In this document: positions 16,127-25,156 of the stretch, piece after piece
How positions within the stretch are numbered: position 1 is the first letter of the stretch
How the letters are laid out: the number at the start of each line of letters is the position of its first letter
Source of the DNA: Streptantibioticus ferralitis
GTDB lineage: Bacteria > Actinomycetota > Actinomycetes > Streptomycetales > Streptomycetaceae
DNA length: 64,000 nucleotides
Assembly: GCF_029223525.1 (NCBI RefSeq)
Contig: NZ_JARHTQ010000002.1
Location: forward strand, 124,001-188,000
Direction of reading: 5' to 3'
Made by a program: the position numbers and the translations under genes
Notes under the pieces: generated by a model
What the model was told of the DNA's origin: nothing
The model's input: the letters and a program-made list of their open reading frames with translations, nothing else
Database searches by the model: none

Positions 16127-18640
16127 TCAGCGCCAGGAGTCGTTCAGCGTGACGGATCCCGAAGCGCCGGTCGTATACGAGCGGTTGGGATCGCTTTCCC
16201 AGGTGACGGAGCCGTCCGGATTCTTCTTCAGGTACTTGTACTGGACAGTGGTCTGCGCCGGGAGGGAGACCGTGCCGCTCCACACCGGGTAGGACGCCGA
16301 GGACAGCGGTACGGACTTGGCCGGGTCCCAGGAGCCCAGCGCCGGGACCGAGCCCACGACGAAGACGTTCTGGCCCCAGTAAGTGGTCGCGTTCTCGTCG
16401 AAAGTGACGGAGACCTGGTTCGGCGGACCGCCACTGGCGTACCGCTGGGCCACGATCGCCGGGGTGTCGACGGTCTTGCCCGCCGAGATGTCGACGGCCA
16501 GTCGCACGAACTGCGCCATCGTCCACATCAGCGGGGTCGCGGAGTTGTCCGGCTGCCCCTGGGTGAATCCGTCCGCACTGGCGCCGGGCCAGATCTGCTC
16601 GGAGATCTGGTAACCGGAGTTGGCCGCGTTCGCCATCGAGGCCAGCGTCGCCTGGGCGCCGGTCAGATCACCGGCCTGCACGTCGTACTCGCCGCGTTCA
16701 CCGCTGAGCACCGGCCACGGGCGGCCGACGCCCGCACCCGTGTAGTCGGCGCCGGACGAGGTCTCACCGTAGCCGTCGTGGTTGTAGCGGCCCCAATAGG
16801 TGCCGTAGCCGGGGATGACCGTCTTGATCGTGGCGTCCACCGCCGCCAGCGAGTTGGTGATCTGTGGTGACGACGCGGGCTTCACACCGAGCCGGGACAG
16901 CTCCAGGAAGCCCTGGTCGACGATGGCCCGTTGGTCGTACGTGCCACCGCCGTTGGAGATGCTGATCGTGTCACCGCTGTTGGGGTTGCCGTTCGGAGTG
17001 ATCCGTACGTAGTACGAGCCGCCCGCGATCGATCCCGTGGTGGTGTACGTGTGGGAGTCGACAGCCGTCTGGATGGCGTCGGCGTCGGCCAGATACGTGG
17101 ACGCGTGCGACGGGTCGCCGTTCGCGGTCGCGATCTGGGCGGCGCACACCAGTCCGGCGACCTCGGCGGCCATCGTCGACGGGGAGTAGCCGCCGTTCTC
17201 CTCCCACCGCTCCTGGCCGGTGGCCGGGCCGTTGCTGACGATGTAGTCGGCGAGCAACCTCACCTTGGACCAGGTGGCCGCATCGGTCTTGCCGAGCTGG
17301 TAGGCCAGCACGATGGGGAAGGCGACCTGGTCCTCCTGGACGCCGCCCCACTCCTGGGTGCCGTCCAGCCAGCTGTTCTGCTTGACGTAGCCGCTGGAGG
17401 TCACCTCGTTGGTGAGGATGTAGTTGAGCGCGTCCGCCGCGTCGGTGCTGTCACCGGCCGCGAGCAGGGAGGTGGCCATCTGGTACTCGTCGCGGGTCCA
17501 CACCAGGTGGTAGCCGTGTACCCCGGCGCTGTTGGCGCTGACGCTCCCGCCCCACGGGGTGAGCGGCGCGGCGACGAAACCGCCGACGTGGGTCTTGTCC
17601 TCGTCCGCCTTCACCTCCATCAGCGAGACCTGGTACTGCTGCTTGAGCTTGGCGTCCGAAGTGACCGAGGAGGGCGGTGCGTTGAGTCCGGCGTTCCAGC
17701 CGTGCCAGCCGGACTGGAAGGCGGTCTCGGCGCTGGGGAAGCCTGCGCTGAGTGAGGCGGCGGCGTCGCTGACCGCCGCGCCGGTGCTGGTGTTGAAGGC
17801 CAGGGCGAGGGTGAAGCTGGTGGAGCCGCTGGCGGACACCGGGATCTGGGCGGTCTGCGCGAGATGACCGGCGGTCGGCGCGGTCTGACCGGGTGTGGTG
17901 AGCTGGTGGCTGTTCATCAGCTCACTGGCTCCGTCGCCGGCGGTGCCCGCGTAGCCGGTGGCGGACGCGGTGAATCCGGTGGAGGCCGCCAGGGCGCTCG
18001 CCACCGATCCGTTCGCGGCCGTCAGATCGCCGCTGGCGGCGTCGGTGGATCCGGTGTTGCCCATGCCGTCGTTGTTCAGTGCCGGGTTGTACTGGGCGTA
18101 CAGCGACAGCGGTGTGCTGGAGAGGTTCTCGAATGTCGTGCGCATCAGCACCACGGAACGGGCCGGATCGGCGACGTACGTCTTGGTGATCTTGTACTTG
18201 CCGTTGGCCGCGGCGTTGGTCTGCTGCCACTCCAACGAGGTCGGATCGACGAGGGAGATGGCGTGGCTGGTGTTGGCCACCTCGTTGTCGGTGAAGGACG
18301 AGCCGTCGGTGACGTAGTACTGCAGCCCGAAGGTGTCGGGGGTGTCGGGCTGCGGATACAGGACGTTCTGCAGCTCGCCGTTGCCGAGGGTGTACCAGAC
18401 CTTCGACTGCGCGGAGAGCGCGTCGGCGAAGCCCTGTACGTTCGGCTCGTTCCAGTACGCGTCGGCACCCGGCGCTCCGGGCGCCGGGTCGGCGGCCGCG
18501 CTGCCCGCCGAACCGGCGAGTGCCGCGGCGGCCAGGGTGACCGCGGCGGTGAGGAGCGAGGTGCTACGGAGCCACGACGGCGCTCTCTTGGGTGGCCTCG
18601 CGGCCCTGCCGGGTGGCCTCTTGCTCGACATGTTGAACAT
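16127..18640 (-). CDS. Secreted GH15 glucoamylase/glucodextranase with C-terminal CBM20
   Basis: An 837-residue extracellular alpha-glucan hydrolase. A signal peptide covers residues ~1-50 (hydrophobic SLLTAAVTLAAAALAGSAG, cleavage near SAAA-DPAP). An N-terminal beta-sandwich typical of bacterial GH15 follows. The alpha/alpha barrel has GYHLVWTRDEYQMATSLL and the catalytic acid in ERWEENGGYSPST; the general base is probably in YQISEQIWPG. The last ~100 residues are a CBM20 starch-binding domain: NVFVVGSVPALGSWDP, PVWSGTVSLPAQTTVQYKY and the final VTLNDSWR. ATG at 18640 was taken as start; another ATG at 18631 is equally possible and neither has a strong RBS. The gene is monocistronic. It likely liberates glucose from starch or dextran. 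Confidence 0.92.
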   Translation of the reverse strand: MFNMSSKRPPGRAARPPKRAPSWLRSTSLLTAAVTLAAAALAGSAGSAAADPAPGAPGADAYWNEPNVQGFADALSAQSKVWYTLGNGELQNVLYPQPDTPDTFGLQYYVTDGSSFTDNEVANTSHAISLVDPTSLEWQQTNAAANGKYKITKTYVADPARSVVLMRTTFENLSSTPLSLYAQYNPALNNDGMGNTGSTDAASGDLTAANGSVASALAASTGFTASATGYAGTAGDGASELMNSHQLTTPGQTAPTAGHLAQTAQIPVSASGSTSFTLALAFNTSTGAAVSDAAASLSAGFPSAETAFQSGWHGWNAGLNAPPSSVTSDAKLKQQYQVSLMEVKADEDKTHVGGFVAAPLTPWGGSVSANSAGVHGYHLVWTRDEYQMATSLLAAGDSTDAADALNYILTNEVTSSGYVKQNSWLDGTQEWGGVQEDQVAFPIVLAYQLGKTDAATWSKVRLLADYIVSNGPATGQERWEENGGYSPSTMAAEVAGLVCAAQIATANGDPSHASTYLADADAIQTAVDSHTYTTTGSIAGGSYYVRITPNGNPNSGDTISISNGGGTYDQRAIVDQGFLELSRLGVKPASSPQITNSLAAVDATIKTVIPGYGTYWGRYNHDGYGETSSGADYTGAGVGRPWPVLSGERGEYDVQAGDLTGAQATLASMANAANSGYQISEQIWPGASADGFTQGQPDNSATPLMWTMAQFVRLAVDISAGKTVDTPAIVAQRYASGGPPNQVSVTFDENATTYWGQNVFVVGSVPALGSWDPAKSVPLSSASYPVWSGTVSLPAQTTVQYKYLKKNPDGSVTWESDPNRSYTTGASGSVTLNDSWR

Positions 18641-18928
18641 ATCGCTGCACTTATGCCTTTCGGTCGCCAGGGGTGGGGGACCTTGCGCGACTCCGCACAC
18701 GATCGAAGCACCGGAGGGAGTGTCACCGCCCTGAGGTGCGAGAACGGTGCTGCGTGAGCTTCCTCCGGCGACGCGTACCTGTCAATACTTCAAGCGGATG
18801 CCATCCGGGCGGGGTTGCCGTGTTCAAGCTGTGAAGTCAGCCTCGGGCGGATTCCGCCAGCAGACCGGCGTCGCTGGACTGGACGCGTCCCGGGTGCGGG
18901 GGAGAGGGCGTCGACTTAGTGTCACGGC

Positions 18929-20620
18929 ATGGGTCTCGTCCGGTCACGATCGCCGCTGTCCCGCATGCGGGGACCCCGGGGACCGGGCGGCATCGGCAGC
19001 ATTCTGCTGGCCGCGCTCGCCGGGGTGGTGCTGGTGATCGCCACGCTCGCGTACGCGGCCACGCTTCCCTACGCGCCGTTCATACCGCCGCCGACCGACG
19101 CGCGGGGCCCCCAGCCGAATCTGCACCCCTTCTACCAGCAGACGCTGGCCTGGACGCACTGCGGACGACACGGGGTGAGCACCAGCGTCGCATCGCGCCC
19201 GGGGCTGGCCGCCGCGGTCTCCGGCATGCAGTGCGCTCGGCTGACGGTGCCGCAGGACTACGCCGCCCCGGCCAAGGGCACCGTCTCGCTGGCCGTGACC
19301 CGCTTCCGTGCCCATGCCTCCGGACACCGGCTGGGCTCACTGGTCTTCAACTTCGGCGGCCCGGGCACCTCGGGCGTCGACCAACTGGCCGCGCGGATCG
19401 GTAGCTTCGCCCGCCTGCGAGACTCCTACGACCTGATCGGCCTCGATCCACGGGGTTGGGGCCGCAGCCACCCGCTGACCTGCACCGGCCCGCAGGGCGA
19501 ACCGCCCGCCGCCGCATCGGCGGACGCCGCGGCGCTGCTCCGCAGCCGTGATCCGGTCGACGACGCGGGGGTCCAACTACGGGCCGAGGCCGAGCAGTAC
19601 GCCCAGCACGCGCGCGCCTGTGCGGAGATCTCCGGCCCGATCCTGCCCTACGTCGGCACCACCAGCGTCTCCCGGGACCTCGATGTGCTGCGGCAGGCCC
19701 TGGGCGACCGCAAGCTCAACTACTTCGGGATGTCGTACGGTTCCAAACTCGGTGCGGTCTACGCCCACCAGTTCCCGCACACCACAGGACGCATGGTCCT
19801 CGACGGCATCGTCGATCCCTCCCTCGACACCAGGCTGACGGCCCTCGCCCGAGCCAAGGACGACCAGCGCGGCATCCGGAACTTCCTCGCCGACTGCCTG
19901 CGGGAGCACCCCGCCGAATGCCCCTTCCACGGCAAGGTGGACACCGCCGAGGCGCGGCTCCAGCGCAGCTACGACGCGCTGGACCGCCATCCGCTGGCCG
20001 TACCGGGCGCGGAACTCGACCAGCAGACCTTCAGCCACGCCATCGCGGACTCGGTCTTCGACCAGCACGCGTGGCCCGCGCTGCGCTCCGCGCTGCGCGC
20101 CCTGCTCGTCCAGCAGGAGCCCGTACCACTGATCCGGCTCGGTGTGACCGCGGTGGCCGGTGGCATTGCCCGGCCGTCCGGGCCGTCCCGCGTCGATCCC
20201 CCGGCTGACAACGCCTACGCCGTCAGCCTTGCCGTGGAATGCCGGGACACAGCGGACCGCTACACCCCCCAGGAGGCGCAGACGGCACTGTCGAGCCTGG
20301 TGCGTGCCTCGCCGATCCTCGGCGCTTTGAGCCTGCACGAGATGCTGGCCTGCACCGGATGGACGGGCGGCGGTGACAACTCATGGCGGGAGGTCCGGGC
20401 GGAGGGCGCGCCGCGGATCCTGATGGTGACGACGGCAACCGACCCGGTCACCCCGTACCGGGGCGCGCGGCGGATGGCGGCGGCCACCGGTGTCGGAGTG
20501 GTGCTGACCTACCGCGGCCAGGGCCATGTCGCCTACCGGCTCAGCGAGTGCGTCCGGCAGCGCACCGACCGGTTCTTCCGCACCGGTCTGATGCCGGCCG
20601 ACGGCGGGACCTGCGACTGA
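18929..20620 (+). CDS. Membrane-anchored alpha/beta hydrolase, tripeptidyl-aminopeptidase (TAP) type
   Basis: A 563-residue protein. After a basic N-terminus one hydrophobic segment, SILLAALAGVVLVIATLAYA (24-43), anchors or exports it. The hydrolase core has the oxyanion loop FNFGGPGTSGVDQ, DLIGLDPRGWGRS and nucleophile Ser269 in YFGMSYGSKLG. The TAP-like C-terminal domain supplies Asp in TTATDPVTPY and His in GQGHVAYRLS. This matches the SlpD/SlpE-like secreted aminopeptidases of Streptomyces, which cut tripeptides from protein N-termini. The start ATG at 18929 has almost no RBS and may be leaderless. It is transcribed divergently from the glucoamylase. Confidence 0.9.
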   Translation: MGLVRSRSPLSRMRGPRGPGGIGSILLAALAGVVLVIATLAYAATLPYAPFIPPPTDARGPQPNLHPFYQQTLAWTHCGRHGVSTSVASRPGLAAAVSGMQCARLTVPQDYAAPAKGTVSLAVTRFRAHASGHRLGSLVFNFGGPGTSGVDQLAARIGSFARLRDSYDLIGLDPRGWGRSHPLTCTGPQGEPPAAASADAAALLRSRDPVDDAGVQLRAEAEQYAQHARACAEISGPILPYVGTTSVSRDLDVLRQALGDRKLNYFGMSYGSKLGAVYAHQFPHTTGRMVLDGIVDPSLDTRLTALARAKDDQRGIRNFLADCLREHPAECPFHGKVDTAEARLQRSYDALDRHPLAVPGAELDQQTFSHAIADSVFDQHAWPALRSALRALLVQQEPVPLIRLGVTAVAGGIARPSGPSRVDPPADNAYAVSLAVECRDTADRYTPQEAQTALSSLVRASPILGALSLHEMLACTGWTGGGDNSWREVRAEGAPRILMVTTATDPVTPYRGARRMAAATGVGVVLTYRGQGHVAYRLSECVRQRTDRFFRTGLMPADGGTCD

Positions 20621-20659
20621 CGTCCGGTGTCCGCCGACCGCCGGCGGACACCGGACGTC
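20619..20659. terminator. Bidirectional terminator
   Basis: A 17-bp perfect stem (20619-20635 with 20643-20659) with a 7-nt loop fills the 41-bp gap between two convergent genes. It is the longest hairpin noticed in the window. Confidence 0.88.
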
Positions 20660-20661
20660 GT

Positions 20662-21066
20662 TCAGCGCACGGTGACGGTGCGGACCGCGGACGTCGGGCC
20701 GGGCTCGAAGCGGTTGCCGTGGGACTTCTCGAACAGCACGCCGCGGAATTGGTAGGTCCCCCGGTGCGTCGCCTTCACCCGCAGGGTGAGGCTGCCGCCC
20801 CCGCCGATGCCGGGCTTGGTGCACTTGAGGTCGCGCCAGGCGTGGTGTCCGGTCCGCTCCTGGACGCAGAAGCGCTTGATGTGGAAGTCGTCGTTGTCGC
20901 CGGTCCCCTTCAGATGGATCTGCCCGCCGACGTGCACGGTGCGCGGGCCCGCCGACAGCGAGATGTCGGACTTGGCGGAGGCGGCGCCGGCCGCGAGACC
21001 GACCGCCGAGAAGCCCGCCAGGGCGACGACGGCGGTGCGCAGCGCGACCCGGTTGAACCTGCTCAT
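20662..21066 (-). CDS. Small secreted protein of unknown function
   Basis: A 134-residue product with a Sec signal (VALRTAVVALAGFSAVGLAA, cleavage near ASA-KSD). The mature domain looks like one all-beta, Ig-like module: TVHVGGQIHLKGTGDNDD, LTLRVKATHRGTYQFRG and TSAVRTVTVR at the end. Two cysteines (RFCVQ and LKCTK) could pair. ATG at 21066 has AGGGGG about 9 nt upstream. Convergent with the TAP-type peptidase. Family not recognised. Confidence 0.75.
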   Translation of the reverse strand: MSRFNRVALRTAVVALAGFSAVGLAAGAASAKSDISLSAGPRTVHVGGQIHLKGTGDNDDFHIKRFCVQERTGHHAWRDLKCTKPGIGGGGSLTLRVKATHRGTYQFRGVLFEKSHGNRFEPGPTSAVRTVTVR

Positions 21067-21216
21067 GGTTTCGCATTCCCCCTTGCTGTACAGCAGTTGG
21101 CGCGAGCCCGGGGAAGAGGGTCGGGCTTCTCCCGGGCTCGTGACCCGTACGACCGCCTGGATGGCGGAATGCCAGGTACCGTTGCCGCCCTGTCTGTCAC
21201 TGGTTCATAACGGGCT

Positions 21217-22380
21217 CTACCAGGGGGTCAGGGTGAGCGTAAGTCCCGTCGGTGCCGTGTCCTGGATGTAGCTGGCGAACCCGGCGACGTCGTCGAAGGC
21301 GAAGCCGTACGCCTTGCCGTCCGTGGTGGCCGCGTGGATCGCCTTCGCGTAGTGGTTGGTGGTGTCGATGCTGTAGAACGCGCCGGCGTCGGTGACCGGT
21401 TGGGAGTGCTGGGAGGCGAGCACCGAGCGGTTGAACCCGGCGCCGAGCACGGCGGCGACCGGTCCGGTCGTACCGTCGTTGGGCGCGGCGAGCGCACCGT
21501 CGCAGTAGAGCACGTCACGGGTGGACGGCCGGGAGAAGGAGACCGAGCGGGGGCCGTTGAACGTGAGGGCGTCACCGCCGACCCGGCCGGTGAAGGTACC
21601 GGAGTCGACGGTGACCGTCAGATCCGTGCCGCGATAGGTGTCCCAGACCTGGCTGATGTACGCGTCGTAGTACGAGGACGAGAACAGCCCGGTGTCCAGG
21701 CCGTGGCCGGGGGCGATGACCCGCAGCTTGTTCCCGACGACCAGCTTGTCGAAGCCGGGCGCTGCGGCCACCGCGGAGAACACCGCATCGCGACCGCCCT
21801 GCCGGATCGTCCCGGTGGTCTGGTCGGCCGCACCGGTGAGCCGAAGCGCGAGCGGAACGCTGAACTGGTCGACGGCCGTCGTGTTGCAGTACATCCCGGA
21901 ACTGTTGAACGTGAACTCCGAGAAGTCATGCAGCACCTGGTAGTTGGGATCGAAGGACACCCACCCCGCCGGGTACTGGAGGGCGGGGCGGCCCGCGCCG
22001 TCGGCGACCGCCTTGAACTTCAACTTGTCACCGAGGGCGACGTAGATCCTGCCGGACATGGCGGGCAGGGTGAGCCGGGTGTCCCCGGAGGCGGCCAGCG
22101 GTATGGAGTAGTCGGTGTAGCCGTCGGCCCCGTTGTCGGAGAGCGCTACCGGGGTGAGCGTGCCGTCCGGCTTGACGTAGGCCTGCTGACCGGTGGCCAG
22201 ATCGGTGCCCACGATGTAGAGGCGGACCGAACTGTTGGCATACGTACCGGAGTTGTTCACCACGGTGAGCGGCAGGCTGCTGGCCGCCGCCGGTCCGGCG
22301 AACGCACGAGAAGTGAAGATTCCGGCGGTGGGGATGGTCGCTCCCGCCAGTCCGACGAGGAACGAGCGTCGCTTGAGCAT
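21217..22380 (-). CDS. GH64 endo-beta-1,3-glucanase, Tat-exported
   Basis: A 387-residue secreted beta-1,3-glucan hydrolase of the laminaripentaose-producing type, which attacks fungal-type glucans. The N-terminus MLKRRSFLVGLAGATIP has a twin-arginine motif (KRRSFL) and cleavage near AFA-GPA. The mature start LPLTVVNNSGTYANSSVRLY is typical of GH64. The two catalytic carboxylates of the family lie 16 residues apart; here Glu155 (DFSEFTFN) and Asp171 (TAVDQFSV) have exactly that spacing. Length is right for a single GH64 domain, with no added carbohydrate-binding module. ATG at 22380, AGGGA upstream. Confidence 0.9.
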   Translation of the reverse strand: MLKRRSFLVGLAGATIPTAGIFTSRAFAGPAAASSLPLTVVNNSGTYANSSVRLYIVGTDLATGQQAYVKPDGTLTPVALSDNGADGYTDYSIPLAASGDTRLTLPAMSGRIYVALGDKLKFKAVADGAGRPALQYPAGWVSFDPNYQVLHDFSEFTFNSSGMYCNTTAVDQFSVPLALRLTGAADQTTGTIRQGGRDAVFSAVAAAPGFDKLVVGNKLRVIAPGHGLDTGLFSSSYYDAYISQVWDTYRGTDLTVTVDSGTFTGRVGGDALTFNGPRSVSFSRPSTRDVLYCDGALAAPNDGTTGPVAAVLGAGFNRSVLASQHSQPVTDAGAFYSIDTTNHYAKAIHAATTDGKAYGFAFDDVAGFASYIQDTAPTGLTLTLTPW

Positions 22381-22635
22381 TGCGTGGTCCCTGAGGTGTG
22401 GGGGGTGTGACGTTCGCTCATGTTGCCTGAGAAAACGCCACGTTCAGGTGTTGAGCGGAAGCCAAGCAGAAGGGGAGGAATCCTTTCAAGAGGTGTGCGC
22501 AACGGGATCACGGTTGCCGTGGGGGGTACAGCTTGCTTCTCGCCCCGTACGCGACCCTACGCGCCCTTGACGGCCTCGGCGGTGCGGGTGACGCTCATGC
22601 AATCGAGCGCAATCGGATCGGCACCGGGAGAGGAT

Positions 22636-22899
22636 ATGGGGTTGCGTTTCCTGGGGATCATCCCTAACACGCCCGTCGACGACTCGCCGACTATTTGGCT
22701 GGACGAGGACACGGGGGATCTGCTGATCCAGTCCTACAAGGCCACGGAGGAAGAGGTGAAGGCGTGCCAGGAGATCGGGTCGATTCCCGGTCACTCCACG
22801 GATGTTCCGGTTCACGAGACGATCATCCGGCTTCCAGCCGTGATGCTGAAGTGCATCCCGCGACCGGAGGGTGGCAACGGTGAAGTACCCCGTACGTGA
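22636..22899 (+). CDS. Small protein of the DUF6879/XRE trio
   Basis: An 87-residue protein, ATG at 22636 with GGGAGAGG just upstream. It reads MGLRFLGIIPNTPVDDSP, then EEEVKACQEIGSIPGHSTDV and ETIIRLPAVMLKCI. It has no membrane segment. Small proteins with the same SIPGHSxxVPxxET-IRLP pattern are, to my knowledge, encoded ahead of DUF6879 and XRE/DUF5753 genes in Streptomyces. It overlaps the next gene by 20 bp. Molecular function unknown. Confidence 0.75.
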   Translation: MGLRFLGIIPNTPVDDSPTIWLDEDTGDLLIQSYKATEEEVKACQEIGSIPGHSTDVPVHETIIRLPAVMLKCIPRPEGGNGEVPRT

Positions 22900-23398
22900 G
22901 GGACTGGCCAAGGCGCAGCGCTCCGCCGTGCACCTGGAGATGCGTGACAGTTACACCCCGGACGATCCGGAGTTCGCCCGCTGGCGGGCTGGCCATCGAT
23001 ACGGCAACGACCCCGAGAAGCTGCCCGACTGGTGGGGGTCCTGGCGTGACCTCGTGACCGAGACGACGGCACGCGGCGTCGTGATGCGAAGGGCCCGCAT
23101 CGTCTCGGAGCCGGTCACGGACTACATCCGGTATGAGCATGACCTCACGTTCGCCAACGTCGCAGCGGGTGAATTGGTCCGCTGGCTGCCCCGACGCAAG
23201 GCTGCCGACCTTGCGCTACCGGGGACTGACTTGTGGCTGTTCGACGGGTCGTCAGTGCTGTTCACCTTCTTCTCCGGAATCGGCGAGGTAGTTGATCGGG
23301 AGTGGTGCACCGAACCGGCTGTTGTGGGTCTGGTCAGTTCGGCCTTTGAAGCGGTGTGGGCACGGGCTACACCGCACGAGGAGTACAAGCCGGTCTGA
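22880..23398 (+). CDS. DUF6879 family protein
   Basis: A 172-residue cytoplasmic protein. It reads AQRSAVHLEMRDSYTPDD at the start, then WWGSWRDLVTETTARGVVMRRARIV and a tail TFFSGIGEVVDREWCTEPAVV, the usual DUF6879 profile. GTG at 22880 was chosen because GGAGG lies 9 nt upstream; a GTG at 22871 directly abuts that GGAGG and is too close. It overlaps the preceding small gene and is followed after 6 bp by the XRE gene. Family members pair with WhiJ-like XRE/DUF5753 regulators and are thought to modulate them, by analogy with DUF397 partners. Confidence 0.85.
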   Translation: MKYPVREGLAKAQRSAVHLEMRDSYTPDDPEFARWRAGHRYGNDPEKLPDWWGSWRDLVTETTARGVVMRRARIVSEPVTDYIRYEHDLTFANVAAGELVRWLPRRKAADLALPGTDLWLFDGSSVLFTFFSGIGEVVDREWCTEPAVVGLVSSAFEAVWARATPHEEYKPV

Positions 23399-23404
23399 CT
23401 CGCC

Positions 23405-24253
23405 ATGCCCGCCTCAGGATCTTCAAGTGTTCAAGCAGCCCGGCGAGTCCTTGCCGATCGCCTTCGGGAGATGCGCCAGGACGCCGGGCTGGACGGCAGG
23501 GCCCTCGCCGCTGCGTGCGGCTGGCACCCATCCAAGGTGTCGCGAATCTCGACTGCGAGGACCGCACCGTCCGCCGACGACATCCGCGCATGGTGCCGGG
23601 CGTGCGGCAGGGAGGACCAGACAGACGATCTGGTCGCTTCGCTGCGGGCTGTCGAAGGCATGTGGGTGGAATGGCGCCGAATGGAACATGCGGGACTGCG
23701 GCGGGCGCAGGAGGCCGTTCTCCCCCTGTTCGAGCGCACACGCTGGTTCCGGGCCTACTCTTCGTGGTTCGTGCCTGGATTGCTCCAGACCTACGGTTAC
23801 ACGGAGGACGTGTTGCGCGCTGTCCAACGACGGCGGGTCACAGTCGATGACGTGGCCGACGCTGTGGCCGTCCGCATGGATCGGCAACGCGTCCTGTACG
23901 AGGGACAACGGCGCTTTGCGTTCCTCGTTGAGGAGTCGGTGTTGAGGAATGGACTGGGCAGCGCTGACACACAGACGGAACAGCTTGAACACTTGATCAC
24001 GGTCAGCGCCCTGCCCAACGTGAGCGTGGGAGTGGTACCTACTCGCCTGGGCCGAACGCGAATGCCAGTCGAGGGGTTCTGGATCTTCGATACTTCGCAA
24101 GTCAACGTTGAGCTTGTCTCGGGGCACCTCACGATCACGCAGCCCAGCGAGATAGCCATGTACGCGGACACGTTCACCACAATGGCTGACATGGCGGTCT
24201 ATGGAGCGAAGGCCCGCGCATTGATCACCAAGGCCCTTGACTTGCTCCTGTGA
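23405..24253 (+). CDS. XRE-family regulator with DUF5753 (WhiJ-like)
   Basis: A 282-residue DNA-binding protein. The N-terminal HTH (~10-70) has VLADRLREMRQDAGLDGR, ALAAACGWHPSKVSRIS and TAPSADDIRAWCRACG. DUF5753 (~100-280) follows, with RAYSSWFVPGLLQTYGYTED, a signature of the family, and VSVGVVPTRLGRTRMP. Proteins of this type include developmental and antibiotic regulators in Streptomyces, usually acting with a small partner encoded next door. Here the partners are the DUF6879 and 87-residue proteins in the same operon. The start has no strong RBS, suggesting coupling to the gene 6 bp upstream. Confidence 0.9.
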   Translation: MPASGSSSVQAARRVLADRLREMRQDAGLDGRALAAACGWHPSKVSRISTARTAPSADDIRAWCRACGREDQTDDLVASLRAVEGMWVEWRRMEHAGLRRAQEAVLPLFERTRWFRAYSSWFVPGLLQTYGYTEDVLRAVQRRRVTVDDVADAVAVRMDRQRVLYEGQRRFAFLVEESVLRNGLGSADTQTEQLEHLITVSALPNVSVGVVPTRLGRTRMPVEGFWIFDTSQVNVELVSGHLTITQPSEIAMYADTFTTMADMAVYGAKARALITKALDLLL

Positions 24254-24375
24254 TCCACGCGCAATCACGTGCGGCGAGGGCCTGCGTACCCCGTGCCCGC
24301 CCCGCCATCCGATGCGGTGGGCAACGGTATGGAGGATGACCCGCCTGGGCCGACCGCCGGTCATCTGAGTCTCCA

Positions 24376-24398
24376 CGCGTCGCGCCCGGCGCGACGCG
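24376..24398. terminator. Hairpin between convergent XRE and TetR genes
   Basis: A 10-bp stem (24376-24385 with 24389-24398) with a 3-nt loop lies 30 bp past the tetR stop. It may serve both directions. Confidence 0.6.
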
Positions 24399-24428
24399 CA
24401 ACATACGGATACCGCCCGGCGACCCGGG

Positions 24429-25001
24429 TCAGCCCTCGCCCCCCGGCATCAGCGTGTTGGCGACCTCGCGGGCGACAGTGAGGATGTCCAGGTCGGGCAG
24501 GGAGAGGTCCTGCGCGGCAAAGCTGGCGAGGTTGACGCTGAACAGGGCGACCCGGGCGCGGAGTTGGTCGGCCGGTGCGGCGTCCGGGCCGAGGATGAGG
24601 TCGACGAGCTCGGCGATCCGGCCCTTCACGCCCCCGCGGTCGGGCGCGAGATCCCGGATGACGTGCTGGTTGGTGGTGGCGAAGCGGGCGATCTGCAGGC
24701 CGCGGCGTCCGGACAGGTCCACCCAGCGTGACAGGATCTCGTCCCGCAGGGTGGCGCTGCGGGGCTGCGTGCGGCCCCAGGCGAGGAGATCGTCCAGTTC
24801 TTGGACGTACTCGTCGAAGAGGGCGCGGATGATGTCTTCCTTGCCCGCGAAGTGGTAGTACAGCGCGGCCTTGGAGATGTCCAGGCGCTCGGCGATCTCC
24901 CGCATCGAGGTCGCCTCGTAGCCATTCTCGGCGAACAGGTGGAGCGCGACCTCCTGGATCTCCGCCTTGGTGTCGCTGCCCTTGCGTCGCCGCTCGGTCA
25001 T
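24429..25001 (-). CDS. TetR-family repressor of the adjacent MFS exporter
   Basis: A 190-residue regulator. HTH at ~10-58: AEIQEVALHLFAENGYEATS, MREIAERLDISKAALYYHF, AGKEDIIRALFDEY. The C-terminal ligand-binding half begins LDDLLAWGRTQPRS and ends VANTLMPGGEG. ATG at 25001 was chosen for GAGG 7 nt upstream; an ATG four codons earlier has its GAGA too close. It is divergent from a 14-segment MFS gene. Two operator-like palindromes lie in the 155-bp gap, so drug-relieved repression of both genes is likely. Confidence 0.9.
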   Translation of the reverse strand: MTERRRKGSDTKAEIQEVALHLFAENGYEATSMREIAERLDISKAALYYHFAGKEDIIRALFDEYVQELDDLLAWGRTQPRSATLRDEILSRWVDLSGRRGLQIARFATTNQHVIRDLAPDRGGVKGRIAELVDLILGPDAAPADQLRARVALFSVNLASFAAQDLSLPDLDILTVAREVANTLMPGGEG

Positions 25002-25056
25002 GTCGTGCCTCATCTCTCGTCCGTCGACCTCGATCTTCCCCCATCGCAAGGCCGCA

Positions 25057-25076
25057 CTTGCCGACCGTCCGGTAAG
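25057..25076. promoter_or_regulatory. TetR-type operator candidate, box 1
   Basis: A 20-bp imperfect palindrome, CTTGC-N10-GTAAG, with core CGACCGTCCG. It shares the GACCG-N2-CGGTAAGTA block with box 2, 43 bp away, about four helical turns. Confidence 0.55.
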
Positions 25077-25099
25077 TAAGTTACCTTCCAAGGGTACGG

Positions 25100-25119
25100 C
25101 TTACTGACCGGACGGTAAG
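25100..25119. promoter_or_regulatory. TetR-type operator candidate, box 2
   Basis: CTTAC-N10-GTAAG with perfect 5-bp arms and core TGACCGGACG, on the MFS side of the divergent gap. The spacer between the boxes also contains an imperfect TAAG...CTTA inverted repeat. Confidence 0.6.
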
Positions 25120-25156
25120 TAGGCGCGAGAACCTCGGACCCCATGGGACGGACTTC

